Shown here: in pieces, positions 33,889 through 45,172 of the stretch
Layout: every line of letters starts with the position of its first letter
Position numbering within the stretch: the first letter of the stretch is position 1
DNA from: Xanthostigma xanthostigma
Taxonomy: Eukaryota; Arthropoda; Insecta; Raphidioptera; Raphidiidae
DNA: 64,000 bases
Assembly (NCBI GenBank): GCA_963575645.1
Contig: OY754466.1
Span: 38,286,001-38,350,000 of the forward strand
Direction of reading: 5' to 3'
Made by a program: the position numbers and the translations under genes
Notes under the pieces: generated by a model
Database searches by the model: none
Told to the model about the DNA's origin: nothing
The model's input: only the letters and a program-made list of their open reading frames with translations

Positions 33889-34021
33889 GGAAATACCAGC
33901 GGCAGAAATTTTTGACCAACTGCACCCTCCCCAAGCAACTTCTAAGAAAGTGGATTAATGATCACTCTTAAGAGTGGCTTGGGGAGGGTGCAATTGGTCC
34001 AAAATTTCTGCCTCTGGTGTA
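33889..34021. mobile_element. short hairpin MITE
   Basis: TACCAGCGGCAGAAATTTTT then GACCAACTGCACCCTCCCCAAGC is inverted at the right end, leaving a loop of about 35 bp. It is 133 bp and non-coding. Confidence 0.7.
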
Positions 34022-34044
34022 GAAAATAACAGTAAGTGTGGTAT

Positions 34045-34706
34045 ATGGAAAATAGTAATGGCACGAATGGCGTCTGTTATGACATAAGATACATGAGACA
34101 TAAATCCAACCTTTGTTTGCCTCTAAAAAGATTCACACATTGATACAAGGTATGGTCCTAATTATATTGGGTTACAATTTTTCAATACATAAACAGTGGA
34201 AACAAGAGAGTTGCCTATAGCTAAATTCAAGAAAACCTTAAAAGTGTTTTTAGAGAAATCATGTTTTTATAATTATAATAATTTTTTAAATAATGCAGAC
34301 TCAATTTAATTATTATTTTATTCGACTTTTGACTTGTATTTTGACCATGATATGGTGTAACCAGTGCAAATAAATATTTATTATGATTATTGCACAAGTG
34401 CTTTATTATCGCTTTGCGCGTCAGAGCTGACTTTCGTTCATACAATAAGTTATTGTAATTTCCAATTGACAATAAAAATCTATTCTATTCTATATCTAAG
34501 TTAAGCTCACACGAAATCCATTCAAATTGAAACTTTTTGAAAAGAGGAGAGTCTAATCTATAAAACAGAACTATTTTTAAATCCATCAATTTTTCAATTT
34601 TTTCATTATAATATGTGCAGTGGAAAATTTGCGGGATATGCACTTTTGATTTTGCCAACTATTATTATTATTAAGGTCGAGAAACAGACGTTAAACGCAT
34701 TATTCT
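34045..34706 (+). mobile_element. SINE fragment split by about 590 bp
   Basis: 34045-34085 matches the SINE phrase ATGGCGTCTGTTATGACATA. The adjoining SINE phrase, GTCGAGAAACAGACGTTAAA, resumes only at 34677. The intervening DNA, including a LINE tail (34147-34498), was inserted into the SINE. Confidence 0.65.
34147..34498 (+). mobile_element. 3' end of a LINE (non-LTR retroelement)
   Basis: The plus strand encodes VETRELPIAKFKKTLKVFL, close to the usual 'NxLPxxI…FKxxLKxxL' C-terminus of insect LINE reverse transcriptases. It is followed by AAATAAATATTTATTATG and an AAAATC(TATTC)n tail. Confidence 0.55.
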
Positions 34707-34909
34707 CTGAGTATCCCATAACAAAACTTTAAATTTAAATTGAATCAAAAAAAATTATAAGGTCGGCACTGCAGTGAACTACCATTACTACATAATATGT
34801 GTACATACCTACTTCAAAGTTCATATGTGTGCAAATAGTACACAAGCACACCAGAACACATATTTCATGGATACATGCGAATTTTTATATTATAAAATTT
34901 ACGTATTTA

Positions 34910-35060
34910 TCCATATACTGGTATTATAAATGGGGAAGTAACTCTGCTTGTCTTTACGCTTTCACGGCCAAACCGCTGGGCCGATTGCGATAAAATTTAA
35001 TAATTAATATTGAGATAGTTTGATGTCTGGGGAAGGACATAGGCCTATTTTTTTCAAAAA
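34910..35060 (+). mobile_element. RTE-type repeat tail
   Basis: ATTATAAATGGGGAAGTAAC, then TTTCACGGCCAAACCGCTGG and a GGGGAAGGACATAGGCC block are hallmarks of a widespread insect RTE/SINE 3' family. Only a short piece is present. Confidence 0.45.
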
Positions 35061-35550
35061 TTAACCCCTAACAAAGCTAAATGCCTTCTCATAAATTAAG
35101 GTTAAAAATGTGAAATTTTGATGCGCCTAAATTATAATGGTATACTGTCTTATTATCTTTGTTGGTAATTTTGTTCACAGTCTAAAGAAACCAGTTGTAC
35201 TACCATGGCATCCATGTGGCAGAACAAAAAGTTTTTTTTTTATTTCGTACAGTTGCTTTTTTCATTTTTGACGAATAGATAGTTATTAAAGTTTTTAAGT
35301 ACACTTACTGAACAGTGAACGAACCTGTATCTTATATAATGCTTACATAATATAACGAATAGTTGAAACGCATCAGTACCGCCGCGGTGCGTCTGGGTTG
35401 CGTCTACACCAATACAGACGACGTCTACGACGCTTGTTTGACGAGGTCAACTCGGGTCAAACACACTGCCGTCGGTGCTCTACGCTGCCAGTCTAGCTGC
35501 ATAATCAGGGTCAGTCTTAAATAAATACGTGCGTTGATATTAAAAAAAAC

Positions 35551-36118
35551 CGGCCAAGTGCGAGTCCGACTAGCGCACCGAGGGTTCCGTACAAACTTGT
35601 AGGTATGTAAATAGTTCGTCCATCACGGGAATCGAGTCTCGAAGATTTTTCCCGCTTAGCCGTTGTCCCCATACATCGATAAACGTCGCGGTCAGTTTGC
35701 TAACTAAGCATGTAATTGCAATGATTTCAGACGGAATACTGAACTGTATTGTACATCGTGGCTATATCTGTAGCTTAAATGTTTTACCGTGTTGTATGCA
35801 AGAGTTCTCATATTGTGGTGTATGAACGCACCGATAGCGAACGCTTGTTTTGTATTAGGACTGTTACTGTGTACGTGCGTAGCATGTTGTTGCTGTTTAA
35901 AAACATTTTTTTTGTGATGTAACTACAATTTTACGGTTTTCGGATTTTTTCCTTTACTTGTGCTATAAGACGTTGCTTCTTGCCAAATTTCATGATTCTA
36001 GGTCAACGGGAAGTACCCTATAGGTTTTGATTCCCAAGTGTTTTGACAGACAGACTAACGGCAAAGTGATCCTATAAGGGTTCTTTTTTTTTTCTTTTTG
36101 AGATACGGAACCCTAAAA
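35551..36118 (+). mobile_element. interspersed repeat with CCGGCCAAGTGCGAGTC head and CGGAACCCTAAAAA tail
   Basis: The left end reads CCGGCCAAGTGCGAGTC then GAGGGTTCCGTAC. The right end has ATACGGAACCCTAAAAA, so GGGTTCCGTA is inverted at the two ends. This class is common in lepidopteran and some other insect genomes. Further heads lie at 28627, 36120 and 61745. It is non-coding. Confidence 0.65.
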
Positions 36119-37206
36119 AGACGGACAAGTGCGAGTAGAACTCGCGCCTCGAGAATAACGTACCGTTACGATTTCTACATTGCTAAGGTTGACAAACTTA
36201 ATAAAAATTAAGTTTGTCACGTAATAATTCTATTTAGAACTAGAAACTAATTATTTTCGAACTTGTGCTATGAAACCTTCTTTTGTATCAAAACAGGAAG
36301 AAAGAAAAATCTTTTTGAAGAATACTCTAAAAACCTTAAGTTTTTAAATTTGATTTCGGTCTTTTGAACGGTGAATCAACTGGGCCTCTTTACTTTTGAA
36401 GCAAATTACACTTTCATAACCTCCCCCCCCCCTCTTTCCTCGTATACGAGAAAAGCTATATCGATTCTGATTAGTTTATTTTAGGTTTTAGAGTATACAT
36501 AAAATTTTATCAGCAATAATTGACAACTTAATAATCAAAAGATTATAAATGTGCATTTCTTGTAACGACACTGTATAAAAATTATTTTTGTTATAACTAA
36601 GTGGCCTATCGTGTAGTTAATTGTCCAGTGAGCGTTTTTAATTCAGTGATATTTTGACTCTTGATTATGCATGATTTATTTGGTTAAATATTTCCAATGG
36701 TTATTATTAAGACGACCTTTAAAAAAATTTACGCTTGGCACCTCTAAAAAATTTAAAAATATGAAAAAAACACATAGTATAGAACTAATTGATATCTATT
36801 TTTTATCATAGTTCCTGAGAAAAAAATCCTCATATCCTTGTGAGTGAAAGCAAAGACCTGTAATTAATCACAGAAATACTACAGACAAAAATCAATAATT
36901 AAACGGCTAAAATATAACAATAGACATCGGTGCATTTTTCACATACTAAACCGGCTAGACCTTCCCGTAACTGTCCCGTCTCTTCCACCTAAAACGCTAC
37001 GTTACTCCCGCCATGCTATCAATTCCCTACATAAAATTGTACACAATTCATTATTTCGGTATTGTATTTTTCGACTTTTTAGTGTATTTGCCATAAGGCA
37101 CTTACACTATTGGCGTCGGTCGGATGGCGGGACCTAGGGGTCGGACCAAAATTTCTCGACGTTTCATAACTTTCTAAGAAGTTTGGCACCATTTTTGGAA
37201 AAGTCT
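36119..37206. other. no gene recognised
   Basis: It starts with one more truncated CGGACAAGTGCGAGT head. The remainder is AT-rich with a poly-C run at about 36422. Confidence 0.4.
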
Positions 37207-37770
37207 GTTTATATATGTATATATATATATATATATATGTGTTAGCACGATAACTCTCGACAGACTTAATCGATTTAAACGAAATTTAGGCCACATGTTG
37301 GAATCCATCACCGCACGAAGCCTATTTAAAATGGGCCCAATCGGGCCACGTTAAGGGTGGTATTTAGGGGTTAAAAAAATTTTTCGGGCCCAAAAATACC
37401 GAAAAAATTTTCGGAATCGTTTCAAATTTGAAATTTAACCCTTTAGTAATTATTAAAATATGCTGCTAAAATTTTAATAAAATCGGCCCGACAGGACCGG
37501 ACTTACAAATTTTATGAAAACACAAGTTTACTGATATAGATTTACATACTGAAGGGTGTATATAATTTGGTACAGATGTTGAATTGATATGTAGTATTGA
37601 AATTAAGTAAAAAATGTTGTTTCAAGGGGTGTATTAAGGGGTAAATTTTTTTATTTTGTCCAAAAACAAAGTTAAGTTCATATAATAGAGCCACACTGCC
37701 TATAAAAGCAAATACACTATATTGTCGGCAGGGTTTGGCACTGCGACCCGGAGTTTTTTTTTTGTATAAA
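37207..37770. mobile_element. retroposon-like repeat starting at an (AT)n tract
   Basis: An (AT)n run at 37215-37238 is followed by GATAACTCTCGACAGACTTA, a motif seen in insect RTE-type tails. The distal part (37545-37755) matches 29090-29300. No protein frame is preserved. Confidence 0.45.
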
Positions 37771-37917
37771 CTCAACATTGTTTACCGTCAATAATTTACA
37801 TTCTATCTATTAACATTGGTTTTGTCTACAAGCAATGCCAATCAACATTATTTGTAAAAGATGTACCAACAAAGGCGCCGGATTTAATTTGACAGAAAAA
37901 CACATATATTTTTTTAA

Positions 37918-38633
37918 TTAAGGAGGTTGAGCCGTTTTACGAAGGTAATGGAAAAAATCTGAAATAAAGTTTTTTTGATAGATTTTTTTATGACAAAATT
38001 TTCTGTAAAAAATCCAAAATCATTAGGAGATTTATAAAGTTAAAAATAAAAAAAAAAACTTTTACATGTACCTACATTTTATGGAAAATATGTCAACCTA
38101 GCATGCAAACGGTACATTTTAATTTTTTGCAAATAACCAAATAATGTCAGCAGTTCCGAAAACTAACTATGTAAAGCATTGATGTCTTACGCATATTTTA
38201 ATATTTTTTCCAATTTAATTAGGAGACTTTTAATCAATAAAAAAAGTTATTAAACCTTAGTACTTTTCAATTATGGACTTTTATTATTGACCATTTTAAC
38301 TGAATTTTCAACTTTTTAATGATTTAATTTTAATTTTTATTACTTCTAATTTCATTTATAATTATTTACTGCAAAAAATATGTAAAATACAGATATTTAC
38401 ATAAATTTATTTTTTCCAACCTAACTTTGTACAAAAAATTCAAAAGTTAGTCCATTAAGTAAAATACTGAAATAATTATTTAATATTAAAAAAAATTATT
38501 TATTTATGCCTTTATGACAATAATTTATTGGTATCATTGACTTATAACCTTTTGTAAAAATTTATTATGGAAACGTTCCCATTTAGAATTCGACTTACTT
38601 TTGATTGGGACTGTAACGCATCAACCTCCTTAA
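37918..38633. mobile_element. TTAA-flanked MITE (piggyBac-like) nested in mariner
   Basis: TTAAGGAGGTTGA at the left is inverted as TCAACCTCCTTAA at the right. TTAA at 37918-37921 and 38630-38633 suits a piggyBac-type target. It is 716 bp and very AT-rich, without a transposase frame. Confidence 0.65.
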
Positions 38634-38812
38634 GCAAACATTTTTCTTTCAACATAAAGAAAAATACCTAATTCCGATTAAACGTGAAATACAACATCAG
38701 GCAAATAGCCACCACGCAACCTCTGGCACAGGGTTATTCTTTTGTTGAAATTTTGAATAATGTTTTCGCATACATGCGGCTGTATTTCACCAATAACGCG
38801 CCGTATTTCTTC

Positions 38813-39025
38813 TTAAAGATGTTTAACTGCTTCAGGCTTATTCGCATACACCTTTTCCTTCACATAGACCCAAAGAAAAAAGTCCATCGGCGTTAGACCG
38901 CACGATCTTGGTGGCCAATGTTGAGCGCCAAATCGAGAAATGACACGGCCTGGAAACTTGGTCTGCAATAACACCATTGTTTCACGTGCTGTGTGGCAGG
39001 TCACACCGTCTTGTTGGAAAAACAT
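38813..39025 (-). pseudogene. mariner transposase, C-terminal catalytic part
   Basis: It reads FFQQDGVTCHTARETMVLL and later LTPMDFFLWVYVKEKVY. The two aspartates are the second and third of the mariner DDD set. The 5' part of the gene lies at 39366-39824 across an inserted element, so the protein cannot be made. Confidence 0.85.
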
Positions 39026-39348
39026 TGTAGCAAGCTTTGTTACATTAACTCTCTCTCTCTCTCTCTTTTTGATAATATTGTCAAAATTAGTTTTCCTTAG
39101 CTACGCTGGAAAAATGAAGGTTGTTATAAATTTGGAAAAAATCAATTCAATTAATAGATCTTGAGAAAACAATTCATTACGAATCTTTTAAGTTCAAGTC
39201 TAAGTGTTTTATTTATTTTAAAGTAAGAACTTTATTAAGTACTTACAATTGGTGACCCCTGACAGCTGATTGAACACGATTTCTATTTTTGGCAATATTA
39301 CCAAAAAGAGAGAGAGAGTTAATGTAACAAAGCTTGCTACAACATGAC
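39026..39348. mobile_element. 323-bp element with CT-rich 50-bp inverted ends and a 16-bp flanking repeat
   Basis: TGTAGCAAGCTTTGTTACAT followed by (CT)n starts the insert at 39026, and the same text is inverted, ending at 39341. CTTGTTGGAAAAACAT at 39010-39025 recurs exactly at 39349-39364. Either this is an unusually long target duplication, or the insertion used a short duplication (AACAT, 39021-39025 and 39341-39345) and the rest reflects rearrangement. It is non-coding. Confidence 0.6.
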
Positions 39349-39365
39349 CTTGTTGGAAAAACATG

Positions 39366-39824
39366 AACCTTGTACGCGTTCAAATGCAGACCTTTTACCA
39401 AAATTAATTGCATAATGCGTCTGGAAATGTTTAATTCTTGACCACGATGCCGAATGGAAGTTCCAGAATTCTCGACCATGGATTCCCTTAATGTGGCTAT
39501 ATTTTCAAGAGACTGACAAGGACGACGACGAACAATGGTCTTCTGATCTATCAGCGTAAATTTGGTTACAAATTTTGTAATTAAACGCCTCACTGTTGAT
39601 TCATTTGACGCATAATTGCGACCAAAAACTTGACGTAATTGGCAAACTGTTTTCGCAAAACTTTCATCATTTTTGTAATGTGTTTTTACAATAATTAAAC
39701 GCTGTTCGTTCCTCCATATTCTTAAATCGCGTGGTCTATACGTGATAACTGTAAAAAAAATCACCGTACAACTCGTATTAACAAAATGGCGGCAAATTTT
39801 AATCCGGCGCTCTTGTTGGGACAC
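39366..39824 (-). pseudogene. mariner transposase, N-terminal DNA-binding part
   Basis: The minus strand reads QRLIIVKTHYKNDESFAKTV and later ENSGTSIRHRGQELNISRR and ILVKGLHLNAYKV, the helix-turn-helix half of mariner transposase. Reading leaves the family immediately after YKV, where the internal deletion and insertion begin. Confidence 0.8.
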
Positions 39825-39827
39825 CCA

Positions 39828-40120
39828 TTATTTATAATATTAAAATATAAGGCTGAGGGTGTGAAGCAGCAGGTGAGGGAGAAGATGCGAGATTTCTTAC
39901 AAAAAGCTCGCCGATGGTACATGTTCAAAGTCAATAAATATTTTTTTCTTTTGTTGTAGGTCTGCATTACAATGGGTCGCCAGAAAATGGAACCTATCCC
40001 AACTATTGTCAACATATCAATATTTTAGGGATAAGTCCTGCGATTTCGGGATCGAGATTTTCCAAGAAAATTATGTTTGTAGAGAAATTGGTCGTTTTTT
40101 CAACTGTCCATTATATTTAC
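39828..40120. other. no gene recognised
   Basis: Short intergenic stretch between the mariner and the FB-like element. Confidence 0.35.
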
Positions 40121-40130
40121 TGAACCAAAC

Positions 40131-41076
40131 GGTGCCCGACATGGACAACTCAGTCCAGAATAATTACGATCAAAACAACTCGCTCAAAATAACTTAGGTT
40201 AAAATAACTTTTGTCCAAATCGACTCGGCGGAAAAAGAACTCGGCTCAAAACAACTCCAGGCAAAAACAACTTCGGACGAAATAACCCCGGTTACAATGA
40301 CTTGTTTATGAGTGAATTTGAGACTACAACTTAAAACTCACATTTTCATGAAGATTGAAAACCATCGCTTTTTTTGATAAAGGGGTATGCGAATTGTCTC
40401 GCAGTGAAACGGGAAGGGGCAAATGTGGAGTTTTTAAAAAAACAATTCCGGGGTGAACGATAAACGGGTATGCGAATTGTAATTCCGGGGTGAACGATAA
40501 AGGGGTATGCGAATTGTCTCGCAGTGAAACGGGAAGGGGTAAATGTGGAGTTTTTAAAAAAAACAATTCCTAGGTGAACGATAAACGGGTATGCGAATTG
40601 TAATTCCGGGGTGAACGATAAAGGGGTATGCGAATTGTCTCGCAGTGAAACGGGAAGGGGCAAATGTGGAGTTTTTAAAAAAACAATTCCGGGGTGAACG
40701 ATAAACGGGTATGCGAATTGTAATTCCGGGGTGAACGATAAAGGGGTATGCAAATTGTCTCGCAGTGAAACGGGAAGGGGCAAATGTGGAGTTTTTAAAA
40801 AAACAATTCCGGGGTGAACGATAAACGGGTATGCGAATTGTAATTTAAATGAAAATAATTTGAAATTCGATTGAATGTAATATTGTGTAATAATGTGTAA
40901 TGAGTTGAAATTATTATTGAGGTGTTTGTGCTCTGAGTTGTTTCATCTGGAGATGTTTTGCCCGGAGTCGTTTTGGTGCTGAGTTGTTTTGGTCCTGAGT
41001 CGTTTCGTCCAGAGTTGTTTTGTTCATAGTTGTAAAAAGCAAAGTTGTTTCGTCCGAGTTATTATGACCAAGCACC
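40131..41076. mobile_element. FB/Mutator-like foldback element with 10-bp target duplication
   Basis: TGAACCAAAC at 40121-40130 is repeated exactly at 41077-41086. The bounded 946 bp starts GGTGC and ends GCACC. Both ends consist of short degenerate units, roughly 'CAAAACAACTCGG' on the left (about 40145-40310) and its inverse 'GAGTTGTTTTG' on the right (about 40925-41060). The core is a 120-bp tandem repeat. Drosophila FB elements likewise have long inverted ends built of short repeats and 9-10 bp duplications. There is no coding capacity. Confidence 0.75.
40376..40842. repeat. 120/121-bp minisatellite, 3.9 copies
   Basis: AGGGGTATGCGAATTGTCTC recurs at about 40381, 40501, 40622 and 40742 (spacing 120, 121, 120). 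Each unit itself holds two diverged sub-units starting ATTCCGGGGTGAACGATAAA. Copies differ by only a few bases, so amplification is recent. The 145-codon minus-strand frame here is a by-product of the repeat. Confidence 0.9.
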
Positions 41077-41090
41077 TGAACCAAACATTA

Positions 41091-41538
41091 TTAAGGCTTC
41101 TATACACGCAAGGCTGGATTTGTAGCTGGAATCGCTGTTGGAACTTGTACTGGATTAAAATAACGTCACTGCGGGCTCCGCTGCGTGGTTACATGCTGGA
41201 TTTCAAAATTATAACCGGAGCTGTTTTTCGTGCTTGATTCTCTGGTGGCTATGAGCAAAAATCAATAAGGGAACAGTAACCTGTCACGTGAGCGACATTG
41301 GCAAACGCCATAAACAAACATGGCGTCATAGTGTGTTCTGTTCAGAGACAATAAACGTCCAGTTTTGTTAACATTCGAACTGTCATTGTGCGCGTACCAA
41401 AATCGTCTACAAAGCCAGCTTCAATACACGCATCGTGTGAAGCGAACACATAAAAGCCATCCCGAAACCCAGCGCCACAACACGAAATCAAGCAGCGAAT
41501 CTAGTGACAAAAATAGCTTCGTGTGCAGCGGTCTTTAG
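41091..41538. mobile_element. about 450-bp MITE family, copy 3
   Basis: The ends TTAAGGCTTCTATACACGCA and its imperfect inverse TTCGTGTGCAGCGGTCTTTA bound it. The interior parallels copy 1 at 3175-3643 (TGTGTTCTGTTCAGAGACAA). Confidence 0.65.
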
Positions 41539-41756
41539 TTATCAAGAGAATAATATTCTGCTTACAAGTATTCCCTGCACTTTTCATCTCAAATCCTTGC
41601 CCCTCGCCAAAGAACGGCTACACCTCTCCTATATTAATGCTAAAACGTTCAAATAAACGCAAAATAAAGGACCAAGAATCACACTTAACAGACAAAAAAT
41701 GAAACAATCTGGCAAAACAAACTTAAAAAAGCGAGTGTGCTTTAGACCATACGACT

Positions 41757-42358
41757 GAAGTAAAACTTCTTCCTGCCATATATAATATATAATAATATAT
41801 ATTAATGATACAATAATATTCGATAATCTATCACCAATCACCATATTTTGATTAGACATCCTGATTTAACGACACAATATAACCTCACTCTGTAGCACAT
41901 ATCTACAAAGACGAAATGTTTAAAATATAATTTTTAATTAATTAATAGGCAAAATATGTATATATATTTATTAGCATAATTTATAAAACATTTAAAATGA
42001 TTTATTAACTAACCTACTAACCTACAAAATGCAGCAGAATTCGATGAAATGTATTTTTGATACAAAAACAATAATTGTTTTCATTTTAAACGTCAAATAG
42101 TTGTAAAAAAAAAGAATTTCGATTAATGCTCCGTCTTTGTCGCACTCACTAACTTATATCTCCCTCTCAACTCCCAATATACAAAACATAACTCTCTCTC
42201 TTACTATCTTCACTAACTTATACTCTCTCTCAACTAGCGTTCGCCTCGAACGATCACGCACCGTTCGCCTCTTCCGATGATGCACTTCCGTAAACGCTTT
42301 CGTCAGGCATTTACCAGCTTACTCCCCAAGTCAAGCGTGCCTAAAGAAGTAAATCTTT
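41757..42358. mobile_element. GAAGTAAAACTTC-end MITE, copy 2
   Basis: It starts GAAGTAAAACTTC and ends near GAAGTAAATCTTT. In reverse orientation it matches parts of 21532-22091 (TCAAGCGTGCC, AACTTATA…CTC), including the outer flank TGTGCTTTAGACC. Confidence 0.6.
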
Positions 42359-42396
42359 AAATTACGTAATCATTCACACGTAGCCAAAACTTAAAA

Positions 42397-43401
42397 AAAA
42401 AATTGGTTGTCTGTAAAGTCGGTTTACGGACGATAGTTTTACGTGATAACGTATTCCGTAATACATAACCTAAATTTATATAATAATTATAATAATTCGA
42501 GTCTATGATATTGCATCTTTCGCTTCAAATTTAGGTAAATTTTATTAAGTAGAATAATAAAACACTATAAAAAGTATACTATTATTATATAAAAAACAAC
42601 TATGGCATGTATCTCCTTTGCGCATGCGCCGATTGTCCCCAAAAAATTTACAAAAATTTCTAGTAAAAATAGATAGAGTAAAAACCGTTTTAAAAACTAT
42701 ATTATTATTATATAAAACATCATTATAAGAGATATATTCTTTTAAGCATGCGCCGATGTTCCCCAAAAACAATAGGCCACTTCATATTTGCATATCAAAC
42801 ATCCTCCCAAAATTTGGTTTCAATCCGCTTATCCTTTGTGTCGGAATGATAAGAAATGTCAAAAGTGACGTTTGCAATTGTCAAAGTATTATGTTCTAAT
42901 AATAATTAGTTATTCCAATACTTAACTTAGAAGGCGTTGCATTTCACAAAATACTAATGTCAAAAAATTGAATTAAACATTAGAAATGCAGCCGTTTTCA
43001 TGTTAAGACAAGACATACGTTCTCTTCTAATTTCCATGTACGGCAAACAAAGACGACCGACCGCGTCGCGCCATGCATTAGACAACATTGCATTTATACA
43101 GCTATTTTTCTATATAAATTTGTATAAAAAAACTGTTTAGGCAAATTCTGTTATACGAAATCTATGTAAAATGTTCTCCTCTTTCGTTTAAGACTGGTTT
43201 CAAACCGATCTGATTTAAATTGAGCGAGAAATTAGCAAAAAGCACGCACAGGGTCAGGCGGAACGTTACGCGTTAGGAACGTTAGGAACGTTACGCGTTA
43301 CGAGCGTTAGGAACGTTACACTTTTTCGTGCATGCAGCCGGTGTTTTATCAATTTATAAGATTGGTGATTCATCAATTTATAAGACGTTATCACGTCAAA
43401 A
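42397..43401. mobile_element. partial copy of the 32372 element, interrupted
   Basis: 42397-42545 is the inverse of 32770-32930, and 43245-43401 repeats the end …CATGCAGCCGGTGTTTTATC to CACGTCAAAA. AACGTTACGCG and AGGAACGTTA are locally reiterated near 43262-43318. A decayed arm of the 19630 family interrupts it (42556-42850). Confidence 0.65.
42556..42850. repeat. decayed arm of the 19630 foldback family
   Basis: It contains GCGCATGCGCCGATTGTCCC and, after a local duplication, ATGCGCCGATGTTCCCCAAA, CTCCCAAAATTTGGTTTCAA and a degenerate end. It corresponds to one arm only. Confidence 0.6.
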
Positions 43402-44479
43402 AGGCTCAGTACTGTGGTTCTTGATCCTTCGTTTGGCGATTATCGGAAGCATTTAGCTTTTTAGTCAAGGTGAAAAGATTTGTGATGAAGCGTGCAAAAT
43501 GGGGATATTTGTAAGAAGAATGTACTCTAAAAAGAGTACCATAACTGAAGTTATTCTTTAAAAGTACGGAACAGTTTAAAAGGTTTGATTATCGTAAATT
43601 TGAGAGCGGCAAATTCAAATTCTGTCTGGATCTCGATTCCGATCAATTAGAAACATTTGAATCACTCGGTACTCCGAGATTTTAGATTTCGGGATTGAAA
43701 GGCATAATCCTAATATAGTTATAATCTGAAGCTAAAGTCTACGGAAAAATGCTGAATTTGATTTTGTCGCTTTGCAATATATTGCGATATTATGCAAGTG
43801 TTTATTTCAATAAATTTTCAGAATTTATTATGTTGCATCACTGTTTACATTAAAAATATATGTACTTACGTCAAAGCTTCCAGTAGTGCTTTTAAATTTG
43901 TTATAAAAACAAAATACAAAGCTGCCTGTAGCTTGACCTTTAAAGAAAGCCAATCCCTATTGTTCGAAAAACCTTCCTGTCTCTTGAAAAACAATATGTT
44001 ATGTAAATGAATAATAATTTCAATTTGCTTATATAAGGAAGACTATATATTGAAAGCAATGTTTCTAAATTGTAACATCAAACAATTGAAAATATTAGAT
44101 AACCTCGGACTTGAATAGATGTCCGTTTGAGGATAATATATTTCCGATTTTGAAAAAAACAAATAAACATAAAAATATTGTACGTGACGCTCAATCTCTT
44201 GCACTTGTAAAAACAAAATTTATTAGCATTTTTGGTAAACCATTAAACATATTTAGCATGGAACCAATTTTTTGCGAAAAATCGAAGCGGAATTGTCTGC
44301 CTCAACGTGGGGCAAGTTGATCTGGTCGTAGTTTTGATCATTCGCTATTTGAAATGAAAAGGCTAGTTTAATATATTATAACTGTGCTGTATATCGTTTA
44401 TTATATATGTTATAGACTAAGTGATTAATCAGGGCATTGTTTATAATTCCTGGACAATAATGACAAATCAAATCAGGCC
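43402..44479. other. no gene recognised
   Basis: AT-rich. Short frames near 43792 and 44111 lack domains. Confidence 0.35.
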
Positions 44480-45172
44480 ATCTAGGGGTCAACGACAACT
44501 TGCAAGGGGTTCATATCAGCGGGAAAAAAATTGGGGGTCCATGAAATGAAAATGGTGGTCAACGATAGTGAATCTCCTAACAAAAAAAAGAAACAAACCG
44601 TTAGCCGAAGAGATTTAAGATTAAATCTAACTAAAGTGATGCCAAGTGTTGAAAAAATATTATTAAAGCATCAGGTTTATCCCTCACACTAAAAGCATTT
44701 ATTTTTTGCTTAGTTATTTTATGTAACAGAAAGTAAATTTTAATTTGATTCGTTTAATTTGAATCTAATTAATAAATTGTAGTATCTTGGGTGCAGAAAA
44801 ATTAATAAGATTTGCATGCTGCTGTTCCAAGAACTTTTATTGAATTAAATATTTTAAAATCAAAAGTATTTTTAACAAAAATTATTTACATAAAAGAAAC
44901 AAAAAAAACTATTCTAACTTATGTAATAATTTATTACAATTTGTGTACAGGGGTGTACACTACATAAATGTAGAAAACTAAACATTTCACACTACATTTC
45001 ACTACCGTTATAAATTTAAATCGTTCAAAGTGAGTAGCACTATACGGTTATCAAAAATACATTTGAAATTAATAAATTTGCAAAAAATCAATATCAGATA
45101 AGCAGGGGGTCTACCCAAAACCGAAAAACATGACAAGTGGTCTACGAGACAAAAAAGTTTGGGAACCTCTGA
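44480..45172. mobile_element. hAT-like relic ending TTTGGGAACCTCTG
   Basis: The right end, read inward, is CAGAGGTTCCCAAAC then TTTTTTGTCTCGTAGACCAC, a typical hAT terminus. The left side keeps GGGGTCAACGACAACTTGCA-like text often found near the other end of such elements, but I could not fix a left terminus or target duplication. Confidence 0.45.

Larger units (their letters stand above)
37855..39827 (-). mobile_element. mariner element carrying two nested insertions
   Basis: The right terminus, read inward, is GGGTGTCCCAACAAGAGCG, then CCGGATT. The left terminus at about 37860 is GATGTACCAACAAAGGCGCCG, then GATT, about 80% matched. Between them lie two minus-strand transposase fragments and two unrelated non-coding inserts (37918-38633 and 39026-39348). 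The central transposase, between YKV and FFQQDG, is missing, so the mariner was an internal deletion derivative, apparently before the second insertion. Confidence 0.75.

Noticed and set aside
40324..40783. 145-codon minus-strand frame rich in PSRFTARQ repeats
   Set aside because: It is a by-product of a 120-bp tandem repeat whose length is a multiple of three; a 121-bp unit shifts the frame.
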